Origin: UBA4781 sp963674975
Lineage (GTDB): Bacteria; Chloroflexota; Anaerolineae; Anaerolineales; Anaerolineaceae
Length of the DNA stretch: 64,000 nucleotides
Reading direction: 5' to 3'
Assembly (NCBI GenBank): GCA_963674975.1
Contig: OY771913.1
Coordinates: 2,356,001-2,420,000, forward strand
Part shown: positions 50,241 to 58,964 of the stretch, piece after piece
Layout: every line of letters begins with the position of its first letter
Position numbering within the stretch: the first letter of the stretch is position 1
Program-made: the position numbers and the translations under genes
Notes under the pieces: generated by a model
Database searches by the model: none
Told to the model about the DNA's origin: nothing
What the model saw: the letters and a program-made list of their open reading frames with translations, nothing else

Positions 50241-52310
50241 TTAAGCTTCTTTTTCAGCGTCTTCCTGGGTTTTCTTTGCCACAATGTCTCCGGTAATATG
50301 TGACGGTACCACTTCATAGTGGGAGAATTCCATATCGAAGATACCGCGACCGCCGGTGATGGAACGCAGATCGGTGGTATAGCGCTGCATTTCTGCCAGC
50401 GGCACATCGGCTGTAACAGTGGATAAACCTTTTTCGGTATTCATACCCTGTACGCGAGCGCGGCGGGTGTTCATATCACCCAGGATATCGCCCATATTCT
50501 CTTCAGGGACGATCACTTTTGCCTGCATGATGGGTTCGAGAAGCACAGGGCTGGCATCTTTAAACGCCAGTTTAAAGGCTTCACGACCGGCGATCTCAAA
50601 TGCGATCGGTTTCGAATCCACGGGATGCTCTTTCCCATCAAAAACCTCAACTTTAATACCGGTAACAGTGTACCCGGCGATGATACCCTCTTTCATGACA
50701 TTCTTGATGCCTTTTTCGATGGCAGGCATGTAGCTTGAGGAGATTGCGCCTCCGAAAATAGCATTGACGAATTCGAAAGAATCACCTTCCAGGGGTTCTA
50801 CACGCAGATGAACTTCTCCAAATTGTCCTGAACCACCAGACTGCTTTTTATGCCGGTACATTGCACTGGCTTTCTTGGTGATGGTTTCTTTGTAGGGTAC
50901 TTTGGGAACGGCTGTTTCCAAATTCACCTGGAATTTGTTGCCCGCACGACGAATGGCTACATCGATATGCTGATCGCCCATCCCTTTAAGAATCGTCTGA
51001 TTGGTAGCCGGTTCCTGGTGCCAGGAAAGGGTCATATCTTCTTCGCATAATCTGTTCAGGGTTGGGCTGATCTTGGCTGAATCTGCCATTGTTTTGGGGA
51101 AGATCGCAACCTGAAATAGGGAGGTAGGATATCCTGGAATGCGTACTTTTACGGGGTGACCCTTATCGCATAAGGTATTGCTGGTAGCGGTAACGGTCAT
51201 TTTCGGGCAAACCCCGATATCTCCACTGTGAATAACCTTGACCTGGATATTTTCTTTTCCCCGCGGGACGTAAATATTCCCCAATCGTTCTTCGGTTTCT
51301 TTCGAAGAATTCCATACGCGGGAATCGGCACTGATCATGCCGGAGAATACACGAAAATAGGTTTGTTTACCCACAAACGGATCGGCTGTGGTTTTCCATA
51401 CATAAGCTGCCAGCGGTTCGCTGTCAACGGCTTTCAGGGTTTCTTCTCCATTCGCACCATCGACCACTTTACCATCGACCTGATCGGGGGAGGGGAACAT
51501 GCCAATGATTGCGTCCAGGAGCGGGAAGATGCCGATTTCTTTTTCACCGGCGCAGATAAAGACAGGGATGAAATCACCTTTGCGAACAACAGCGTTGAGA
51601 CCTTTCACGATCTCTTCTGGTGCAAGTTCGCCTGATTCCAGATATTTCTCAAGCAGCGAGTCATCACCTTCTGCAGCGGCTTCTACAAGCGCCATATGTG
51701 CTTCTTCGGCTGCGCTCTTCAGATCTACCGGAATTTCTTCGGGGGTTTTTCCATCGCCTTTCAATGCTTTCATGGAAAGCAGGTCAATGACGCCCTGGAA
51801 ATCCTGTTTCTCACCCCAGGGAAGCTGTATTTTGATCAATCGGGTGGGGGAATGTTGTTCGATGGAGGCAACAGATTTGGCAAAATCCGCGTTTTCACGA
51901 TCCATTTTATTGATCACAACAAAACGGGGGAGATTGAATTTATCACAATTCATCCACGCGATTTCAGTACCCACTTCGTAACCGGATACCGCGTCAACTA
52001 ACACAATAGCGCCTTCAACAACGCTAAGTGCTGAGATCATTTCGCCGACGAAATCGGTGTATCCGGGAGTGTCGATAAAATTGATCTTGGTGTCTTTATA
52101 CTCGATGGGGACAACGGATGAGTACAGAGAAATACTTCTTCGAATTTCTTCTTCATCGAAATCACTGACCGTGGTTCCCTCATTGATTGTTCCAATTCGA
52201 GTGGTAGCACCAGTATCGTGAAGAAATGCTTCGGTGAGAATGGTTTTCCCTGCGCTGCTGTGTGAAACAAGAGCGATATTTCTTATGTTGCTTGTGCTAT
52301 ATTCTTTCAT
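50241..52310 (-). CDS. Elongation factor G-like protein (EF-G2 type)
   Basis: 689 residues, all five EF-G domains present. Divergent G motifs: G1 SHSSAGKT, G2 region RRSISL, G4 NKMD. G3 is DTPGYTDF, so the catalytic His of EF-G is Tyr84. EF-G2 proteins with this change bind ribosomes but are poor in normal translocation; the role is uncertain (recycling, stress or a specialised step). Domain IV loop GGSGQFGEVHLR is preserved. It has its own consensus promoter and terminator, although it lies after nrdDG in the same direction. No tetracycline-protection (TetM) features. Confidence 0.9.
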   Translation of the reverse strand: MKEYSTSNIRNIALVSHSSAGKTILTEAFLHDTGATTRIGTINEGTTVSDFDEEEIRRSISLYSSVVPIEYKDTKINFIDTPGYTDFVGEMISALSVVEGAIVLVDAVSGYEVGTEIAWMNCDKFNLPRFVVINKMDRENADFAKSVASIEQHSPTRLIKIQLPWGEKQDFQGVIDLLSMKALKGDGKTPEEIPVDLKSAAEEAHMALVEAAAEGDDSLLEKYLESGELAPEEIVKGLNAVVRKGDFIPVFICAGEKEIGIFPLLDAIIGMFPSPDQVDGKVVDGANGEETLKAVDSEPLAAYVWKTTADPFVGKQTYFRVFSGMISADSRVWNSSKETEERLGNIYVPRGKENIQVKVIHSGDIGVCPKMTVTATSNTLCDKGHPVKVRIPGYPTSLFQVAIFPKTMADSAKISPTLNRLCEEDMTLSWHQEPATNQTILKGMGDQHIDVAIRRAGNKFQVNLETAVPKVPYKETITKKASAMYRHKKQSGGSGQFGEVHLRVEPLEGDSFEFVNAIFGGAISSSYMPAIEKGIKNVMKEGIIAGYTVTGIKVEVFDGKEHPVDSKPIAFEIAGREAFKLAFKDASPVLLEPIMQAKVIVPEENMGDILGDMNTRRARVQGMNTEKGLSTVTADVPLAEMQRYTTDLRSITGGRGIFDMEFSHYEVVPSHITGDIVAKKTQEDAEKEA

Positions 52311-52350
52311 TAATTTGACCCTTTAAGAGAGATATGATAATAACCAATGT

Positions 52351-52379
52351 ATTTTAAGGGGAATTTTGTCAAATGTCAA
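52351..52379 (-). promoter_or_regulatory. Promoter of the EF-G2-like gene
   Basis: Minus strand TTGACA (52374-52379), 17-base spacer, TAAAAT (52351-52356). A second TTGACA overlaps the spacer but is badly placed. Leader of about 35 bases. Confidence 0.8.
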
Positions 52380-52440
52380 AGATATCTAACTAGTTAGGTT
52401 ATTTTCTTCATTAATATGTTACATCCATCAAGATAATTAA

Positions 52441-53127
52441 TTACCGTACTCTGCAAATAGTGACATACTGACCGAGCTTTTTTGCGATATTATCCAGGTC
52501 GATTTCGTTTATCGGGGAATTTTGATCGGCTGTTCCTTCTTTTTGAATCGGATTCGCTCTTTGCAGATAGTAGCGGGCTGCTCCCCGGATGGCTTCTGCA
52601 ATTTGAAGCAGGTCATCTTCATTCAGCAAAGACCAATCCACCGTCGTCCTGAATTCATAGGCGGTTCCAGAGTTCATGAGAAGGTGAATGCTTTTCTGGA
52701 TGGTTTGACCGGAAATAGAAGAGCAGGTGACCTCCGGATATTTTTCCAGCGGAGCTTTTATATCCATGGCAAAATAATCAACTTTATCGGTTTTGATGAT
52801 CTCCTCAAGCCTGTGTGGATCGCTGCCGTTTGTATCCAGCTTCACCAGAAATCCCATGCCTTTTATTTGCGAAATGAGATCGATCAAATCTGCATGAATG
52901 GTGGGTTCTCCACCGGTGATCGTAACCGCATCCAGCAGCCCCTGCCGCGTTTTCAGGAACGATAGGATGGTTTGCAGCGGTATTTCCTGTGCAAATTGAT
53001 CGGGATAAACCAGTTCCGGATTGTGGCAGTATGGACAGCGCATATTGCATCCCCGTGTGAAGATAATTGCGCATAGCTTCTGCGGGTAATCAATCGCCGA
53101 AAATTTTTGGAAACCGCCAATGACCAT
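52441..53127 (-). CDS. nrdG: Anaerobic ribonucleotide reductase-activating protein
   Basis: Radical-SAM enzyme that installs the glycyl radical on NrdD. 228 residues. The iron-sulfur motif Cys-x3-Cys-x2-Cys is in GCNMRCPYCHN; TITGGEPT is the SAM-binding GGE motif. The N-terminal GFQKFSAIDYPQKL matches the NrdG (YjjW/PflA-like long) branch. It starts three bases after the nrdD stop, so the two are translated from one mRNA under the riboswitch. Confidence 0.93.
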   Translation of the reverse strand: MVIGGFQKFSAIDYPQKLCAIIFTRGCNMRCPYCHNPELVYPDQFAQEIPLQTILSFLKTRQGLLDAVTITGGEPTIHADLIDLISQIKGMGFLVKLDTNGSDPHRLEEIIKTDKVDYFAMDIKAPLEKYPEVTCSSISGQTIQKSIHLLMNSGTAYEFRTTVDWSLLNEDDLLQIAEAIRGAARYYLQRANPIQKEGTADQNSPINEIDLDNIAKKLGQYVTICRVR

Positions 53128-53130
53128 GAG

Positions 53131-55221
53131 CTAAACCTGTATCCTGACCTTCTTCCTCATTTCAAATTCAGCTTTTTTCCCGTCATTCCATTGTTCGATT
53201 GGGCGCAGGTAGCCAACTACTCTGGAATAGATCTCGCATGATTCTCCACAGATATCACAGGTCGGTTTCTCACCGGTTATATAGCCGTGATTGGGGCAGA
53301 TGCTGAAGGTTGGGGTGATGGTGAAGTAGGGCAGATGGTAGGTTTCACATACCTTTTTGACAATTTGCTTCGCTATGGCTGGCTCCGATATTCTCTCCCC
53401 AAGAAAAAGATGAATAACCGTGCCGCCGGTATACTTTGTCTGCAGAGAATCCTGCTGGTCCAGGATCTCAAAGATATCTTCGCTGTAATTTACCGGCAGA
53501 TGGGTTGAATTGGTGTAAAAAGGATGCTGTACTGCGTCCCCTTTTCCATTTGCGAATATGCTGTTATGCAGTTTCTGTTTATCAAGCAGTGCCATGCGGT
53601 ATGAAGCGCTCTCTGCTGGTGTGGCTTCCAGATTGTAGTTGTTCCCTGTTTCATCTTGATACTGCAGTAAGCGGTCTCTCATATAATCGAGCACTTCTTC
53701 GGCAAATTCTTTGCCCTCTTCCGAAGCGATATTCTTACCGAAAAAATTCAACAGGGCTTCGTTCATGCCTACGATTCCGATGGTGGAGAAGTGGTTTTTC
53801 CAGTATGTACCGCTCTGCAGCTTTATGTTTCTCAGGTAGAACTTGGAATACGGGAAAAGATTTTCTTCAGTATATTTTTCCAGCACCTTTCTTTTTATTT
53901 CGAGGCTGTCTTTTGCCAGGTCCATGAGTTCACTGAGTTTTTCAAAAAAGCCTTCTTTGGTTTTCCATTCGCAACCTATGCGCGCCAGGTTAATCGTGAC
54001 CACACCAATAGAGCCGGTCAGTGGATTGGAGCCAAAAAGTCCTCCTCCCCGTTTACGCAGCATACGGTTGTCGATTCTCAAACGGCAGCACATGGAGCGG
54101 GCATCTTCCGGATTCATATCCGAATTGATGAAATTGGAGAAATAAGGCAGTCCATACTTTGCAGTTGCTTCCCATAATAGGTCGATCGTTTTGTTATCCC
54201 AATCGAAATCTTTTGTGATGCAGTAGGTCGGAATAGGGAAGGTGAAGACACGCCCTTTCGAGTCACCTTCTACCATGATCTCCAGCAGCACCTGGTTGAG
54301 CAGATCCATTTCATGTTGAAATTCGCCATATGTTTGAGATTGGGGAATGCCCCCGATGATCACTGCCTGATCCGCATAATAGGAAGGCACGTTGAGATCG
54401 AGCGTGATATTGGTGAAGGGTGTTTGAAAGCCGACCCGGGTTGGAATGTTGATGTTGTAAATGAATTCCTGCATCGCCTGTTTTATTTCGGTATAAGATA
54501 GGTCATCGTATCGAATGAAAGGCGCCAGTAAGGTATCAAAATTGCTGAATGCCTGCGCACCTGCCGCTTCTCCCTGCAGGGTATAGAAAAAATTGACGAT
54601 CTGACCTAAAGCAGTTCTGAAATGTTTGGGCGGTTTGCTGGATATTTTTCCTTTTACCCCGGTAAAACCAACTGTTAAAAGATCAAATAAGTCCCATCCG
54701 ACGCAGTATACCGCCAGAAGGTTCAGGTCGTGGATGTGAAAATCGCCGTTGATATGAGCCAGGCGTACTTTTTCAGGATAGATGACATTTAGCCAGTAGT
54801 TTTTGGTTACTTCTGAAGAGATATAATAATTCAATCCCTGCAGAGAAAAGCCCATATTACTATTTTCTTTTACCTGCCAGTCCGTTTTCTGAAGATATCC
54901 TTCGATCAATCCATCATGGATTTGATCATGTATGCTGCGGATCTTTTTATGCTGGTCCCGATATAGAATATAGGCTTTTGCTGTTTTTTTGTAATGTGAA
55001 TCTAGAAGAACATCTTCAACGATGTCTTGAATGAATTCAACCGTGGGAACTTCATCATGGATTTTGTTAGCTGCGACGGAAACCACTTCATTCCCCAGCT
55101 TTATGGCTATATCTTCACTAAACTCATCACAAGCATTGCCTGCTTTGAAAATTGCTTGAATGATCTTGTTTTTATCAAAAGATACAAGCTGTCCATCCCG
55201 CTTAATGATTTTCTCGAACAT
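53131..55221 (-). CDS. nrdD: Anaerobic ribonucleoside-triphosphate reductase
   Basis: Class III, oxygen-sensitive reductase making dNTPs. 696 residues. An N-terminal ATP-cone (about 1-95) gives allosteric control. The C-terminus has a zinc site (CPNHGY and CDICGESC) and the glycyl-radical motif SRVVGYLRP with Gly670. CCRLRIDN in the core lies near an active-site Cys. AAGGAG precedes the ATG. Being behind a probable cobalamin riboswitch, it is likely the B12-independent alternative to a class II enzyme encoded elsewhere. Confidence 0.96.
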   Translation of the reverse strand: MFEKIIKRDGQLVSFDKNKIIQAIFKAGNACDEFSEDIAIKLGNEVVSVAANKIHDEVPTVEFIQDIVEDVLLDSHYKKTAKAYILYRDQHKKIRSIHDQIHDGLIEGYLQKTDWQVKENSNMGFSLQGLNYYISSEVTKNYWLNVIYPEKVRLAHINGDFHIHDLNLLAVYCVGWDLFDLLTVGFTGVKGKISSKPPKHFRTALGQIVNFFYTLQGEAAGAQAFSNFDTLLAPFIRYDDLSYTEIKQAMQEFIYNINIPTRVGFQTPFTNITLDLNVPSYYADQAVIIGGIPQSQTYGEFQHEMDLLNQVLLEIMVEGDSKGRVFTFPIPTYCITKDFDWDNKTIDLLWEATAKYGLPYFSNFINSDMNPEDARSMCCRLRIDNRMLRKRGGGLFGSNPLTGSIGVVTINLARIGCEWKTKEGFFEKLSELMDLAKDSLEIKRKVLEKYTEENLFPYSKFYLRNIKLQSGTYWKNHFSTIGIVGMNEALLNFFGKNIASEEGKEFAEEVLDYMRDRLLQYQDETGNNYNLEATPAESASYRMALLDKQKLHNSIFANGKGDAVQHPFYTNSTHLPVNYSEDIFEILDQQDSLQTKYTGGTVIHLFLGERISEPAIAKQIVKKVCETYHLPYFTITPTFSICPNHGYITGEKPTCDICGESCEIYSRVVGYLRPIEQWNDGKKAEFEMRKKVRIQV

Positions 55222-55240
55222 GATTTTCTCCTTCAGAAAT

Positions 55241-55387
55241 AAAAAACACCTGGCCCTTCAGCCAAGTGCAAATTTCATAAATAGCTTGACGCGAGCCGGA
55301 GGCACAAATTTATGAGATCGGACTGTAACCGTTGCGCGACAGTGGTGGATTTTCGCCACGCTTCACCATAAAATTGTATGATTTATT
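55241..55387 (-). promoter_or_regulatory. Probable cobalamin (AdoCbl) riboswitch with terminator, upstream of nrdDG
   Basis: On the minus strand the core GTGGCGAAAATCCAC, then CACTGTCGCGCAACGGT, matches the conserved cobalamin-aptamer core (GGTGAAAATCC and CCGCAACTGT types). CAATTTTAT near the 5' end can pair with ATGAAATTTG after the CATAAAT/ATTTATG arm, closing a P1-like stem. Then CACTTGGC (55261-55268) pairs with GCCAGGTG (55247-55254), followed by six T: an intrinsic terminator as expression platform. The short peripheral arms suggest a compact class II-like form. Ligand assignment rests on core similarity plus the nrdD context. Confidence 0.75.
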
Positions 55388-55393
55388 GAAATA

Positions 55394-55402
55394 ATATTAG
55401 CA
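55394..55402 (-). promoter_or_regulatory. nrdDG extended -10 promoter
   Basis: Minus strand TGC (55400-55402) directly before TAATAT (55394-55399). Transcription would begin near 55387, just before the riboswitch. The -35 region is weak. The 90 bases between it and the next gene's stop (55475) hold nothing recognisable. Confidence 0.45.
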
Positions 55403-55474
55403 TGGATGTTCGAAATAATATCGATTTAAGCTTAAAGAAATTGAAAGTTTAATATTAAGAAATGGAAAATGCTC

Positions 55475-58120
55475 TTACTTCTTGATCAGCTTTAACGAAT
55501 GTAGAATGGTTTGTAAATAGCTTTCTTCTTCAGAGCGGGAAATGATCTCTCCATCGATCCATGCATCGGTTAATTTCTGGAAAATTTCTTTATAAATAGG
55601 TCCGGGCTGCACACCCAACTCTTGAAGGGTTGTGCCATTGGTATAGGGCTTTATTTTTTTCCATTCCTGAATATAAAGATCCAAGGTTTGGAGAATTTTT
55701 TCTTGATTATAGAAAAAGAAATGAACGGCATAAAGAACATAAGACGGTGCGTCTTTCAAGGCTGCATAGATCTGACTGGGTTTTTTATTTACCAGGTTGG
55801 GCAGTACTTCGAGCAGCTGGTGAGTTTGATAGATGCTTTTCTGGGTCAATCGGGGTAGTTTCAACCGTTTGCAGATCTTTGAAATACTTTCTTCGGATTG
55901 CTGACCGAATAGAATACAGCAGCTGATAGCTACTTCTGTAGAAATATTTCCCACTTTTTGCGGCAGCTGCCATTTTTCATCCGGCTTGGTTTCAATAACC
56001 GACTGAAGCAGCGCCGCTTTTTTCATGGGAAAATTGAAATCCGGATCGATGATTTGCAGCAGTCCAAGCGTCTCCAACCGCTGCAGGATATCCACCGCCA
56101 ACCTTTCTTTCAGGATCAGGTTGAGCTCATGCCGTATGCGATCCCCCGAAACCTGCTTCAAGAGCGGTTTGGCTTCAAGCAGCAGCTCCTGTGTGCGTTC
56201 TTCGATCTGGAATCCAAAGCGCTGTTCAAAACGCACTGCCCGCAGCATACGGGTTGGATCGTCAACAAACGATAGAGAGTGTAAAACACGGATGATCCCA
56301 TCTTTCAGATCGCTTAATCCGCCCCAGTAATCGGATAGGTTCCCGTAATGCTTTCCATCCAGCTGGATTGCCAGGGTGTTGATCGTGAAATCACGCCGCA
56401 GCAGATCCAGCTTGATGCTGCTCAACTTCACGGTTGGCAGCGCGCTGGGGTTTTTATAAAATTCGGTGCGGGCGCTGATAAGATCTACCGATTTTAGCGA
56501 GCTGATGCTTTGAGAGGCGGCTGCAGCAGAGGGTATTTTTATATCTTCAAGGAACCATTTTGCTGTTCCAAATTGTTTGTGGCTGGTGGCTTTCCCTCCG
56601 TACAGGTTAGTTAATTTTTCTGCCAGTTCGATGGCGTTTCCCTCCACGACAAAATCAATATCATACAGGGGGGTATTCAGCAGAATATCTCTGACCACTC
56701 CTCCCACCAGGTAAACGTGCATTTTCATATCGTAGGCAGTATTGGCAATGACCTTGATAAGTTCTGCCTGTTCGGGGTTTAGATTCTTTTCAAGAGTGGA
56801 TGCAAGGTTCATCTTTCCATTTACAGGAGACTGCAACCCTGAATATGCCTGCAGTAGATCAGTGCGGGTAACGATGCCGATGATCTTTTTCGATTGCCTG
56901 TGCATGACCGGGATCTGCCCCCAATTTGATTTTGCCATCAGCTGGTGCAGTTCTTCAAGAGAGGTTTCTGGATAGACAAAATAGTTTCCTGCTTCCATCA
57001 GGCTTTTTGCTGGCAGATCCAGCTTGTGGGCTATTGCCCGGTCCACCGCGCGGCGTGTCAGTAATCCCAGCACATTATCTTTTTCTACAACCGGGAATCC
57101 CTCATAACCGAAGCGCTGCATGAACTGAAGCGCTTCTTTTGCTTTCACGTGAGAATCGAGCAGCAGGGGATTCTTTGACATGATCTGTTTGACGGTAATA
57201 GAAGGATTGACGAAATCATCAAGGGATTGGATGAATTGTTTCTCCAGTTCCGGGATATTGAACTTATTATGATCTATTTGTTTGATCAAAGCGGCTGCAG
57301 CCCGTGGATGACCTCCACCCCCGTATGCTTCTGCAATGGCTGCTACATTGATGCGATCACTGGTCGAACGGGCTACGAAGCGGATCCCTTCTTTTGTTTT
57401 TACAAAAATAAAAAGGGCATCCGGATCATACAGTTCGCATAATTTATGCGCAATGCTTGAAACTTCTTCTTCGAGAAATTCAGCATTCGCAGTGGAGATC
57501 ATGATGCGCAGTTTTTTGCTTTCCACTGTCTGATAATTCTTGATCAATAAATCCAGCACTTTTTGCTGGTCTTGCGAAAGCGAAAGATTCAAATATTCCC
57601 CCACGATCTTCAGACTGGCTCCCTGCGAAAGTAAATAGGCTACAGCATGCGCATCTCGCGCGGTGGTGCTGCTGTACATCAAAGAGCCGGTATCTTCATA
57701 AATGCCGAGCAGCAGTAAGGTAGCATAGATGATCGGGAGTCTTTCATTCTGCTCTATCAGGTATTCGATAAAATAGGTTGAACAAGCCCCGGTGTTGGTG
57801 GGTGTAAAAACCCATTCCGGGTTGAATCCATCTTTTTGTTTATGGTGATCTATGGAGCATATCTGGGTGTTTTTTGTAATACCCTTCAATGTAACCATCG
57901 ATTGTGTATCAACCAGGGTTATCGAGTGGACCTTTTGTTTGGGCAGAGCTTGTGGAAGGATGAAAGGCAGCTCAGAACAATAATCGTTGTAAAATTTTTG
58001 TACGTTTCTATTGAGTGTGTTGGGTAGAAGTGGAATTGCATGATCGCTAAGGAGATAAGCACCCAGGATTGATGCAAAACCATCGAAGTCGGTTTGCTCA
58101 TGGGTCATTATAATGTCCAT
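55475..58120 (-). CDS. DHH phosphoesterase - CBS pair - tRNA nucleotidyltransferase fusion
   Basis: 881 residues in three parts. N-terminal DHH/DHHA1 phosphoesterase: THEQTDFDGFAS, DTQS, SIDHH, and GGGGHPRAAA (to about 315). Then two CBS domains (about 320-430), usual adenine-nucleotide sensors. C-terminal class II CCA-adding/poly(A) polymerase-type domain: GGVVRDILL and DIDFVVEG metal site, RRDFTINTLAI, then the RNA-binding helices. The last part should add C, A or CCA to tRNA 3' ends; this matters because the two tRNA genes here lack encoded CCA. The DHH part may hydrolyse oligonucleotides or cyclic dinucleotides. Such fusions occur in Aquifex and other lineages. Monocistronic. Confidence 0.92.
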   Translation of the reverse strand: MDIIMTHEQTDFDGFASILGAYLLSDHAIPLLPNTLNRNVQKFYNDYCSELPFILPQALPKQKVHSITLVDTQSMVTLKGITKNTQICSIDHHKQKDGFNPEWVFTPTNTGACSTYFIEYLIEQNERLPIIYATLLLLGIYEDTGSLMYSSTTARDAHAVAYLLSQGASLKIVGEYLNLSLSQDQQKVLDLLIKNYQTVESKKLRIMISTANAEFLEEEVSSIAHKLCELYDPDALFIFVKTKEGIRFVARSTSDRINVAAIAEAYGGGGHPRAAAALIKQIDHNKFNIPELEKQFIQSLDDFVNPSITVKQIMSKNPLLLDSHVKAKEALQFMQRFGYEGFPVVEKDNVLGLLTRRAVDRAIAHKLDLPAKSLMEAGNYFVYPETSLEELHQLMAKSNWGQIPVMHRQSKKIIGIVTRTDLLQAYSGLQSPVNGKMNLASTLEKNLNPEQAELIKVIANTAYDMKMHVYLVGGVVRDILLNTPLYDIDFVVEGNAIELAEKLTNLYGGKATSHKQFGTAKWFLEDIKIPSAAAASQSISSLKSVDLISARTEFYKNPSALPTVKLSSIKLDLLRRDFTINTLAIQLDGKHYGNLSDYWGGLSDLKDGIIRVLHSLSFVDDPTRMLRAVRFEQRFGFQIEERTQELLLEAKPLLKQVSGDRIRHELNLILKERLAVDILQRLETLGLLQIIDPDFNFPMKKAALLQSVIETKPDEKWQLPQKVGNISTEVAISCCILFGQQSEESISKICKRLKLPRLTQKSIYQTHQLLEVLPNLVNKKPSQIYAALKDAPSYVLYAVHFFFYNQEKILQTLDLYIQEWKKIKPYTNGTTLQELGVQPGPIYKEIFQKLTDAWIDGEIISRSEEESYLQTILHSLKLIKK

Positions 58121-58155
58121 ATTGTTATTCTAATCCTTTTCTTACTAAAAGAGCA

Positions 58156-58184
58156 TTGCACTTCTACTTACCTGACAATACAAT
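58156..58184 (+). promoter_or_regulatory. Promoter of the E1-like / PIG-L pair
   Basis: TTGCAC (58156-58161), 17-base spacer, TACAAT (58179-58184). Start near 58191, ten bases before the coding region. Confidence 0.65.
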
Positions 58185-58201
58185 ACCTGTAAGGAAAAAT
58201 T

Positions 58202-58957
58202 ATGGAAGAGTTGGATCCTACAGAGAGAGAACGATATCAGCGCAACCTGCGCATTCCTGCATTTGGAGAAGAAGGGCAGCTCAAGCTGAAGCATGGATCG
58301 GTGCTGGTTGTGGGCGCCGGGGGGCTTGGTTCCGCGGTACTGCTGTATCTGGCTGCCGCAGGAGTGGGGAAGCTGGGTATTGTTGATCCTGATGAGGTTG
58401 AGCTTTCAAATTTACAGCGCCAGATAGTTCATGATACCGATAGTTTGGGTAGGCAAAAAACAGATTCGGCATTTCAGCGGCTGCATAGGCTGAATCCGAT
58501 GGTGAAGCTTGAGCTTTACCCAGAACGTTTTGTGGAACAGAACGGCAGACAGATCATTCGTGATTACTCCATTGTCATGGATGGGACGGATAATTTCGAG
58601 ACCCGTTTCCTGATCAATGATCTCTGTGTTCAAGCAGGAAAAACTTATGTTTATGGAGCCATCAATCAATTTCATGGGCAGGTGGCAGTGTTTGATGCCA
58701 AACAGGGACCGTGTTTTCGCTGCCTGTACCCCAATATGCCTTCCGATGAAGTCATTGCATTGAATAGAGGAGTGGGGGTGATAGGCGCGGTTCCGGGGAT
58801 TATCGGTTCTATTGAAGCATTGGAATGTATCAAAATCCTTACCGGTTTTGGCAGCCCTCTATACGGACGAATGATCTTGTTGGATGGCGAACAGATGAAG
58901 TTTCATGAAATTCAAATAAGAAAACGTACGAACTGCGCTGTCTGTGCAGAACAATGA
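58202..58957 (+). CDS. ThiF/MoeB/HesA-family E1-like adenylyltransferase
   Basis: Adenylates the C-terminal glycine of a ubiquitin-like sulfur carrier (ThiS, MoaD or similar). 251 residues, single-domain MoeB/ThiF size. Nucleotide motif GAGGLGS (38-44), DPDEVELSNLQRQ (Arg finger region), DGTDNFETR and two zinc Cys pairs (CFRC and CAVC). No sulfur-carrier gene is adjacent, so thiamine, molybdopterin and cysteine pathways cannot be distinguished. AAGGAA precedes the ATG. Confidence 0.88.
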   Translation: MEELDPTERERYQRNLRIPAFGEEGQLKLKHGSVLVVGAGGLGSAVLLYLAAAGVGKLGIVDPDEVELSNLQRQIVHDTDSLGRQKTDSAFQRLHRLNPMVKLELYPERFVEQNGRQIIRDYSIVMDGTDNFETRFLINDLCVQAGKTYVYGAINQFHGQVAVFDAKQGPCFRCLYPNMPSDEVIALNRGVGVIGAVPGIIGSIEALECIKILTGFGSPLYGRMILLDGEQMKFHEIQIRKRTNCAVCAEQ

Positions 58958-58964
58958 GGAAATC

